A stretch of 14,447 nt of DNA from Betaproteobacteria bacterium (GTDB lineage Bacteria; Pseudomonadota; Gammaproteobacteria; Burkholderiales; Rhodocyclaceae), in NCBI GenBank assembly GCA_028065725.1, contig JAPTVL010000277.1, positions 1-14,447 of the forward strand. Reading direction: 5' to 3'. The notes under the pieces were generated by a model. The model did not search any database and had not been told where the DNA came from. It worked only from the letters and a program-made list of their open reading frames with translations. Position numbers and translations under genes: made by a program. Shown here piece by piece: positions 1-5,884 of the stretch; the first letter of the stretch is position 1; each line of letters opens with the position of its first letter.

Positions 1-64
1 TGCCTTGGCATTCTTATTTTCCTACTACAGTAATAGCATACCGCGTTACCGGCACATCAGTGCA

Positions 65-78
65 TTGACCTGAATCAA
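65..78. promoter_or_regulatory. Possible FNR/CRP-like half-degenerate palindrome
   Basis: TTGACCTGAATCAA matches the FNR/ANR consensus TTGAT-N4-ATCAA with one mismatch (C for T at the fifth base). It lies just downstream of the terC stop, so it cannot serve terC. It could serve a gene to the left of the window. A single 14-base near-match is weak evidence, although a perfect site of the same type exists at 1998-2011. Confidence 0.2.
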
Positions 79-104
79 CAATCCAGAACAGAATCCGCAA
101 GAAA

Positions 105-839
105 TTACCTGCCGATCTCCTGCGTCTCGCCGACCGCGGCGGAGTGCCGTCGCGCCAGAAGTTTGCCGACCAGCACCACCAGCGTAGCTCCGACCAGGCC
201 GACGATGATCTCCAGATGGATGCCTGCAAGCACCGGCTTTCCGTCCAGCAGTTGAAAATTCGCGCCCATCCAGTCGCGCAGCGCCGGGTCGCTCACCGCC
301 ATCTCGCCCGCGACGAAACCGAGCAGCGCGCCGCCCGCGGTGATGATGATAGGGAAACGCTCCATCACCTTCATCAGCAGCGTACTGCCGAAAATCACCA
401 GCGGTATGCTAATGCCCAGGCCCAGAACCAGCAAGGTGACGCTGTCGCCGGCGGCAGCGGCCACTGCAATCACGTTGTCCAGGCTCATTACCAGATCGGC
501 GATGAGAATGGTTTTTATCGCCGCGAGCAGGTTCTCGTGGCCGTCGATATTCTCTTCGCCTTCCTCAGGCAGCAGCAGCTGCACACCGATCCACAGCAGC
601 AGCACGGCGCCGATCAGCTTCAAGTAGGCCAACTGCAGCAGCGCCACGGCGAACAGGGTCAGCACGATACGCATCGCCACGGCGGCGCCGCTGCCCCAGG
701 CAACCGCGAGCTTCTGCTGCCTCGGCGGCAACGAGCGCGCCGCCAGCGCGATCACCACCGCGTTGTCTCCGGACAACACGATGTTGATCCAGATGATTTT
801 CAGCAACGGGATCCAGAACAGTTGCAGCGAAAAATCCAT
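105..839 (-). CDS. TerC family integral membrane protein (YjbE type)
   Basis: The 244-residue product is a polytopic inner-membrane protein of the TerC family, whose characterised members are linked to metal-ion export, notably manganese. Two paired acidic motifs typical of the family are visible: NIVLSGDNAVVIALAAR near residues 19-35 and ADLVMSLDNVIAV near 114-126. About seven hydrophobic segments can be seen, and the length is normal for the YjbE subgroup. The start ATG at 839 follows a GAGGAGGAGG stretch about 11 bases upstream, a slightly long spacing. It lies on the same strand as the lysR gene, 139 bases downstream of it, and has no evident link to the redox genes. The substrate cannot be read from the sequence. 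Family assignment is firm; the transport role is inferred from relatives. Confidence 0.9.
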   Translation of the reverse strand: MDFSLQLFWIPLLKIIWINIVLSGDNAVVIALAARSLPPRQQKLAVAWGSGAAVAMRIVLTLFAVALLQLAYLKLIGAVLLLWIGVQLLLPEEGEENIDGHENLLAAIKTILIADLVMSLDNVIAVAAAAGDSVTLLVLGLGISIPLVIFGSTLLMKVMERFPIIITAGGALLGFVAGEMAVSDPALRDWMGANFQLLDGKPVLAGIHLEIIVGLVGATLVVLVGKLLARRHSAAVGETQEIGR

Positions 840-893
840 GATGCGCTAAGCCTCCTCCTCAGGAGCGTGGATTCTACATCAGGAAAACGCAAA

Positions 894-911
894 GGGGGAG
901 GAAAGGCCCCC
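894..911 (-). terminator. Weak hairpin between lysR and terC
   Basis: Read on the minus strand, GGGGG-CCTTTCCT-CCCCC is a five-pair GC stem followed by TTTGCGTTTT. It lies between the lysR stop and the terC start and could act as a weak intrinsic terminator for lysR. The stem is short and the T-run is interrupted, so partial read-through into terC is likely. Confidence 0.3.
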
Positions 912-978
912 GGCGCATTCTTCTCGCTCGCGCAAACACGGTGCACGCTCACGCGCATCCCGCCCTCCCCTCATGTAA

Positions 979-1923
979 TCATGCGCGCGACTTGCGCCTC
1001 GGCGCGACGCGCCCGACCAATCGTTCGATCAGCGCCGCCCCTTCCTGCAGTAGAAATTCCTTGAACGCAACGGCGACCGCCGGCAGGCGCTTGTTCTTGC
1101 GATGCACGATGTGCCACTTGCGCATGACCGGGAATCCTTCGACGTCGAGCACCGCTAGCCGCCCCGCCTCGAGATCCCGGCCTATGGTATGGGCCGAAAG
1201 AAAGCTGATGCCCATGCCGGCGATTACCGCCTGCTTGATGGTTTCGGTGCTCTTGATCTCCATCGCGATGTTGAACTTGACGCGGAATTCCGCCAGCACC
1301 TCTTCCATCGCGAGACGCGTGTCCGAGCCGCGCTCGCGCACGATGAACGCCTCATTGGCCAACGCCTGCAGCGAAATATGCCGCTTGCGCGCAAGCGCGT
1401 GCCGGGGCGCCGCAATGATTACGTGCGGTTGCGGCGCGAACGCCTCGGCGATCATGTCGGGACTTGCGGGGGGGCGCAGCAGAACGGCGAGATCAGTCGT
1501 GTTCTCCACCAACTGGTGCACTATTTCCTCGCGGTTGCTGACGTTGAGCTGCACGGTGACGTTCTCGTAGCGGCGGCAGAATTCAGCCAGAAGACCGGTA
1601 AAAAAATAATCTCCGGCGCTGATCACCGCGATATTGAGCAGTCCGCCGCGTATCCCTTTGAGCGCAGCGAGCGCCTCCTCGGCTTCCTTGAACTGTTGGA
1701 TGATGGCGCGACTGTAGTGCAGCATCTGCTGCCCGGCGGGGGTCAGGTAGATCCTCTTTCCGAGCTGCTCGAACAACGCCAGCCCCGCGTGCTGTTCGAG
1801 CTGTTTGACATGGATGGAAACGCCCGGCTGACTCAGACGCAGCTCTTCCGCGGCGCGCGAATAGTTCAAATGCCGCGCAACCGCTTCGAATACCACCATC
1901 TGGCGAAACGTAGCGTTCTTCAT
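979..1923 (-). CDS. LysR-type transcriptional regulator, CbbR-like
   Basis: This 314-residue LysR protein has an N-terminal winged helix-turn-helix (roughly residues 1-60, with NYSRAAEELRLSQPGVSIHVKQLE as the DNA-binding core, given here only as a landmark at about residues 20-43). A two-lobed periplasmic-binding-protein-like effector domain runs from about residue 90 to the end. The overall look, including ALKGIRGGLLNIAV and KQAVIAGMGISFLS, resembles the CbbR group. I prefer ATG 1923 over ATG 1941 because AAGGGTGAG lies just ahead of it, while 1941 has no ribosome binding site. The gene is divergent from the 2-oxoacid:ferredoxin oxidoreductase operon and shares its promoter region, the classic layout for a LysR activator and its target. 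The effector is unknown; a metabolite of the neighbouring enzyme is a reasonable guess. The family is certain, the target is inferred. Confidence 0.9.
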   Translation of the reverse strand: MKNATFRQMVVFEAVARHLNYSRAAEELRLSQPGVSIHVKQLEQHAGLALFEQLGKRIYLTPAGQQMLHYSRAIIQQFKEAEEALAALKGIRGGLLNIAVISAGDYFFTGLLAEFCRRYENVTVQLNVSNREEIVHQLVENTTDLAVLLRPPASPDMIAEAFAPQPHVIIAAPRHALARKRHISLQALANEAFIVRERGSDTRLAMEEVLAEFRVKFNIAMEIKSTETIKQAVIAGMGISFLSAHTIGRDLEAGRLAVLDVEGFPVMRKWHIVHRKNKRLPAVAVAFKEFLLQEGAALIERLVGRVAPRRKSRA

Positions 1924-1955
1924 TCGGCTCACCCTTGGCATCTATAAGTGTAACG

Positions 1956-1970
1956 CTATTATAACGATAG
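1956..1970. promoter_or_regulatory. Candidate LysR-type operator
   Basis: CTATTATAACGATAG is an interrupted inverted repeat (CTAT-N7-ATAG) containing the T-N11-A pattern typical of LysR-family sites. It overlaps the candidate -10 of the lysR gene, as expected for autorepression. Nearby AT-rich repeats such as CTATAA (1942 and 1975) and CTCTAATG (1981 onward) may be additional half-sites. This is a pattern match only. Confidence 0.4.
1958..1963 (-). promoter_or_regulatory. Candidate -10 element for the lysR gene
   Basis: The minus strand reads TATAAT here, a perfect -10 hexamer 35 bases before the preferred lysR start codon. The sequence 17 bases upstream (TTAGAG) is a poor -35. This suggests a weak or regulated promoter giving a leader of roughly 28 bases. 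Confidence 0.4.
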
Positions 1971-1997
1971 TCACCTATAACTCTAATGCTCTAATGG

Positions 1998-2011
1998 TTG
2001 ATCTAGATCAA
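1998..2011 (+). promoter_or_regulatory. FNR/ANR-type binding site
   Basis: TTGATCTAGATCAA is a perfect 14-base palindrome and an exact match to the FNR/ANR consensus TTGAT-N4-ATCAA. Its centre is at 2004.5. The candidate -10 at 2033-2038 predicts transcription start near 2045-2046, putting the site at about -41.5, the standard class II activator position. No good -35 hexamer lies at the right spacing, consistent with an activator-dependent promoter. This predicts oxygen-limited induction of the oxidoreductase operon. Confidence 0.7.
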
Positions 2012-2032
2012 ACCATCGCTTGACGCGCGGCT

Positions 2033-2038
2033 TATAAA
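2033..2038 (+). promoter_or_regulatory. Candidate -10 element of the oxidoreductase operon
   Basis: TATAAA differs from the -10 consensus at one base and sits 57 bases before the first start codon. A TTGACG at 2020-2025 is only seven bases upstream and so cannot be its -35. The spacing to the FNR-type palindrome supports this hexamer as the functional one. Confidence 0.5.
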
Positions 2039-2089
2039 TTTGTCTGAGGGTGGGCCGCGGAGAATATCCAAGCAACAAAGGAGGATCGT

Positions 2090-2701
2090 ATGGCAAGCAA
2101 GGTGCATCAGATTACGGTATGGGCGCGGGGAGTGGTGCAGGACAAGGAAGGACGCGACATCGCCAACGGCCTCGCCAGCGCGGCGGGAAAAGACGGCAAG
2201 TTCACCCAGGCCTTCGACAACTACGTGGACCTCCCCGACCGGGTGAACGTACCCCTGAGGAAGTACGCGCGCATCAGCGATGAGGAAATCGAGGAGCGCT
2301 ACGAATACGAGAACGAGAGGCCCGAGGTCGTGATCGTGGCGGACGCGACCATCGTTAAAGGCATCAACGTCCTTCGCGGCATGGAGAAAGGCGGGACACT
2401 GGTGGTCGCCACCGATCGCAAGCCGGACGACATCCTGAAGTTCATCCCCAACAAGGACCTGCTCTCCTCCATCGTCTGCGTCGACGCCAAGGCGATATGC
2501 GGAGACCAGACCGTGGACTTTTCCGGCAGCGAGGGCGGCATCGATGCGGTCGGCCTCGGGCAGGGGATTTCGGCGCCGATTCTGGGCGCGCTGGCCCGCG
2601 GCACGAACCTGGTGACACTGGACAATCTCGCAGCAGTGGTGAAGAACACCGAAGCGCTTCGCAAGGGCCACGAACAGGCCGTTGTGAAGAACCTCAACTA
2701 G
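2090..2701 (+). CDS. 2-oxoacid:ferredoxin oxidoreductase, gamma-type subunit (first gene of operon)
   Basis: The 203-residue protein belongs to the gamma-domain family of 2-oxoacid:ferredoxin oxidoreductases: it has the Rossmann-like core with PEVVIVADATIVKG and GGTLVVATDR, and its place in the operon agrees. It is divergent. Where usual gamma subunits have a glycine-rich GRGGQG segment and SYGxExRG, this one has WARGVVQDKEGRDIANGL and FDNYVDLPDRVNVPL. A very strong ribosome binding site (AAAGGAGG at 2077-2084) fixes the start. Together with the next gene (108 residues) it totals 311 residues, close to the fused gamma-delta chain I recall for Moorella oxalate oxidoreductase. Alternatively it is the epsilon subunit of a five-subunit porEDABG-type pyruvate enzyme. 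Family assignment is solid, substrate unresolved. Confidence 0.8.
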   Translation: MASKVHQITVWARGVVQDKEGRDIANGLASAAGKDGKFTQAFDNYVDLPDRVNVPLRKYARISDEEIEERYEYENERPEVVIVADATIVKGINVLRGMEKGGTLVVATDRKPDDILKFIPNKDLLSSIVCVDAKAICGDQTVDFSGSEGGIDAVGLGQGISAPILGALARGTNLVTLDNLAAVVKNTEALRKGHEQAVVKNLN

Positions 2702-2726
2702 ATTCAAGCTCAACGGAGAACAGGCG

Positions 2727-3053
2727 ATGTTCAATATTCCCAAGGAGAAGGAAGTTCCACTCGGATGCGTCACCCCTGCGCCGGTGAGCGAGCAGCCGAT
2801 GATGATTACCGGCAACTGGCGCGAATTCCGGCCGGTGATTGAGCACGAGAAGTGCGACCTTTGCCTGAACTGCGTGGTGTTCTGCCCGGACGCCTGCTGG
2901 CAGTTGGACGAGGACGAGGAAGCGGTGGTCTGGAACGCGAAGTACTGCAAGGGCTGCTCGATCTGCGTCAACGAGTGCACCACGGGCGCATTGAGCCGGG
3001 CTTACGAACTGGATTTCGAGGACGGCGTGGTTCGACTCGAAAAACCGTTCTGA
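2727..3053 (+). CDS. porD: 2-oxoacid:ferredoxin oxidoreductase, delta (ferredoxin) subunit
   Basis: This 108-residue protein carries two [4Fe-4S] ferredoxin motifs. Cys43, Cys46 and Cys49 with Cys84 would bind one cluster, and Cys74, Cys77 and Cys80 with Cys53 the other, in the usual crossed arrangement (CDLCLNCVVFCP and CKGCSICVNEC). It passes electrons from the thiamine-bound intermediate and the proximal cluster of the beta chain to external ferredoxin. The N-terminal 40 residues, including GNWREFRPVIEHEKC, are typical of stand-alone delta subunits. It lies 25 bases after the first gene, with GGAG ahead of its ATG. The symbol is the family name; if the enzyme is oxalate-specific, this is the ferredoxin half of its delta chain. 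Confidence 0.9.
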   Translation: MFNIPKEKEVPLGCVTPAPVSEQPMMITGNWREFRPVIEHEKCDLCLNCVVFCPDACWQLDEDEEAVVWNAKYCKGCSICVNECTTGALSRAYELDFEDGVVRLEKPF

Positions 3054-3063
3054 GGAGATGACC

Positions 3064-4257
3064 ATGGCAAAAGAGATGATGTTGAGCGGTTGCGCCTCGT
3101 CGGCGCAAGCGGCGAAGATGGCCAAGGTGGAAGTGATCTCCTCCTATCCGATTCGCCCCTATACGGCGATCATGATGGAGCTGGCGAAGATGGTCGCCAA
3201 CGGCGAACTGGACGCCGAGTTCGTCCACGGCGAGGGCGAACACGGGCAGCTTGCGATCGTGCTCGGCGCCGCGGCGGCAGGAGCCCGTGCGCTGACCGGA
3301 AGCTCCGGCGTGGGCGTGACCTACGCGTTCGAGAACTATTCCCCAATCGCCGGCGGGCGCATTCCGCTGCAGATGATGATCGCCGACCGCGCGCTCGACC
3401 CCCCGGGCGACTTCGGCTCGGAGCACACCGACGCGATGTCCTGCCGCGATCAAGGCTGGCTCATGGGCTGGGCCGAGGATCCGCAGGAAGCGTTCGACAA
3501 CTGCCTGATCAACTACCGCATCGGCGAGGACCACCGCGTGCTCCTGCCCCAGTTCGTGTGCCAGGACGGGTATTTCGTGTCGCACATGCCGGGGAAGGTG
3601 ATGCTCCCGGACCAGAGCCAGGTGGACGAGTTCCTCCCGCCTTACTCGCTGCCGCATCCGCTGGATCCGAAACATCCGGTCTCCCACGGACCGCAGATCC
3701 GCCCCGACCAGGGGACCGTCATGGACATGCAGCGGGCGCAGGCGATGCTCGACGCGCCGGCGGTGATCAAGGAAGTCATCGACGATTACAACCGGATCTT
3801 CGGGCGCAACATCTCTCCCTTCGTCGAAGAGTTCATGACCGACGACGCCGAAATCGTGTTTTTCATCATGGGCGCGCACGCCATGACGGCCCGGCACGCG
3901 GTCAGGCACCTGCGCAGCAAGGGCGTGAAAATCGGACTGGTCAAACTGCGCTTCGTGCGGCCGTGGCCGACGCAGGAAGTGGCCGCGGTCCTGTCCAAGT
4001 TCAAGGCCGTCGGCGTGGTCGAGACCAGCACCTCCTACGGCGGGGCGATGAAAGGCGGGAATCTGCTGCATGAAGTGCGCGCCTCGCTGTACGAAGTGCC
4101 GCAGCGGCCGCTGACCACTTCCTTCATGGCCGGCTTGGGCGGCGAGATGGTGCCGCTGAAAGAGTTCTATTACATGGCCGACATCCTGTCCCAGGCGATC
4201 AGGGACGGGAAGACCAAGAAGACGGTGTACTGGGTCGGCTTCGAAGCCGAGGATTAG
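3064..4257 (+). CDS. porA: 2-oxoacid:ferredoxin oxidoreductase, alpha subunit, with oxalate oxidoreductase-like active site
   Basis: The 397-residue alpha chain contributes the pyrimidine-binding half of the thiamine diphosphate site and the substrate pocket. I chose ATG 3064 because GGAG (3054-3057) lies six bases ahead of it; ATG 3058 abuts that site. From this start the substrate motif is YPIRP with Arg31, in place of the usual YPITP. Further on are GEGEH (E59), then DRALDPPGDF with Arg109, Asp112, Asp116 and Phe117. As I recall, these are the oxalate-binding arginines and switch-loop residues of Moorella thermoacetica oxalate oxidoreductase, at the same numbers. The length also fits (about 395). 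The C-terminal domain (about residues 255-395) is complete. The alternative is a five-subunit pyruvate:ferredoxin oxidoreductase whose alpha chain may share this motif; I cannot exclude it. The symbol is the family name. Confidence 0.85.
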   Translation: MAKEMMLSGCASSAQAAKMAKVEVISSYPIRPYTAIMMELAKMVANGELDAEFVHGEGEHGQLAIVLGAAAAGARALTGSSGVGVTYAFENYSPIAGGRIPLQMMIADRALDPPGDFGSEHTDAMSCRDQGWLMGWAEDPQEAFDNCLINYRIGEDHRVLLPQFVCQDGYFVSHMPGKVMLPDQSQVDEFLPPYSLPHPLDPKHPVSHGPQIRPDQGTVMDMQRAQAMLDAPAVIKEVIDDYNRIFGRNISPFVEEFMTDDAEIVFFIMGAHAMTARHAVRHLRSKGVKIGLVKLRFVRPWPTQEVAAVLSKFKAVGVVETSTSYGGAMKGGNLLHEVRASLYEVPQRPLTTSFMAGLGGEMVPLKEFYYMADILSQAIRDGKTKKTVYWVGFEAED

Positions 4258-4265
4258 AGCGCCGG

Positions 4266-4301
4266 CGCCCGAGACGCAGTCCTAAGCCAGCGTTTCGGGC
4301 G
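4266..4301 (+). other. Strong RNA hairpin between alpha and beta genes
   Basis: CGCCCGAGACGC at 4266-4277 pairs with GCGTTTCGGGCG at 4290-4301 through 12 consecutive pairs including one G-U, around a 12-base loop. It lies in the 90-base gap between the alpha and beta genes, the only long gap among the four intact genes. No U-run follows, so it is not a standard terminator. It could stabilise or process the mRNA, or adjust beta expression. Confidence 0.6.
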
Positions 4302-4329
4302 TAGTGCAAAGGAATAATGTGAAGCGTGA

Positions 4330-5322
<993 letters not shown>

Positions 5323-5372
5323 CCATCAGCGAGGGACAGTGCGGTACGCATTCCCGGACGGTCGAGTCGAGT

Positions 5373-5394
5373 GATTGCGGCGTATCGCCGCATC
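5373..5394 (+). other. Hairpin after the beta gene
   Basis: GATTGCGGCG (5373-5382) and CGCCGCATC (5386-5394) form a nine-pair stem with one bulged T and a TAT loop. It lies in the 166-base gap between the beta gene and the truncated gamma gene. No T-run follows. It may protect the upstream message or be a partial attenuator. Confidence 0.4.
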
Positions 5395-5435
5395 AACCGG
5401 CTCGCCCGGCCGGCATTGACCAGCGGAATGGGAGC

Positions 5436-5492
5436 ATGGCCACAAGAAAGCCAAAAGGCGGCCGGACTGCTTGCTGCGGGGGTACGCCATGA
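5436..5492 (+). CDS. Possible 18-residue leader ORF coupled to the truncated gamma gene
   Basis: The ORF reads MATRKPKGGRTACCGGTP and ends in TGA. Its stop overlaps the ATG of the next gene in an ATGA arrangement at 5489-5492. GGAA lies seven bases before its ATG. The overlap suggests translational coupling, but such short ORFs arise often by chance and I recognise no homologue. I infer no function. Confidence 0.22.
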   Translation: MATRKPKGGRTACCGGTP

Positions 5493-5758
5493 ACCAAGCC
5501 GTATCCTTACCGTATGCCGGCGGGCTTTTTGAGCTCCGATTCGAATCGATCGGAGGCTTGGGCGCCAACGCCGCCGGGCAGGTGCTCGCGAGCGCCGCGG
5601 TGCTGGGGACGGGACTGAACGGTGCGCATTTTTCCTCCTACGGGTCGGAAAAGAAGGGCTCGCTAGTACGCTCCTTCGCCCGGCTGGGACCGGTGGACCG
5701 ACCGATTCGGACCAGCGTGCCAAACAGGATGAATCCGGGCACTGGAGTAAGACTCTAG
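5489..5758 (+). pseudogene. porG: Truncated second gamma subunit of a 2-oxoacid:ferredoxin oxidoreductase
   Basis: The 89 codons encode the beginning of a canonical gamma subunit: RFESIGGLGANAAGQVLASA (residues about 15-34), then GAHFSSYGSEKKGSLVRSF and a GPVDRPIRTSVP segment. After that, homology stops abruptly and a foreign tail, NRMNPGTGVRL, runs to a TAG. Full gamma subunits are about 190-230 residues, so more than half is missing. No continuation is visible in any frame before apbE. It differs in type from the first gene of the operon, so it is not a duplicate of that gene. Its position after beta matches porG in the porEDABG order. The start ATG 5489 has only GGGGG ahead; a TTG at 5471 is the in-frame alternative. 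Whether the fragment is translated is unknown. Confidence 0.75.
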
Positions 5759-5766
5759 CACTGCCC
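5737..5766. other. Imperfect hairpin at the gamma-gene breakpoint
   Basis: GGGCA (5737-5741) pairs with TGCCC (5762-5766), and GAGT (5745-5748) with ACTC (5752-5755) around an AAG loop, with small internal mismatches. It spans the stop codon of the truncated gamma gene and starts a few codons after homology ends. It may mark the deletion junction or act as an RNA 3' end. I see no transposase and no recognised insertion-sequence end. Confidence 0.4.
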
Positions 5767-5884
5767 CCTAAACCCAAACGCTGGTCGATCGCGGTTCTCT
5801 TGGCGACATCCTCTGGTGCCTCCTGGTATGTAACGTTGTGACTCTTCCATCAGGCTGAATGACTAATTCGCAAAGGTTTTCATC

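Noticed and set aside
840..978. Manganese (yybP-ykoY) riboswitch upstream of terC
   Set aside because: TerC genes often follow this riboswitch, but I could not find its conserved loops in the 139 bases; only a short GC hairpin is present.
144..1064. Plus-strand open frame opposite terC (about 306 codons)
   Set aside because: It is low-complexity, Gln- and His-rich sequence, whereas the minus strand encodes a clear TerC membrane protein.
2968..4071. Long open frame opposite the alpha subunit gene (about 367 codons)
   Set aside because: Composition is typical of antisense frames in GC-rich genes, there is no domain, and the plus strand carries a clear enzyme subunit.
5759..5884. Dedicated promoter for the apbE-rnf operon
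   Set aside because: TTGTGA at 5836-5841 is an acceptable -35, but no good -10 lies at 16-19 bases, and there is no FNR palindrome and no sigma-54 GG-N10-GC match. A promoter may exist, but I cannot point to it.
5323..5884. Insertion sequence between the two operons
   Set aside because: No transposase fragment, terminal inverted repeat of a known family or target duplication could be recognised; only local hairpins are seen.
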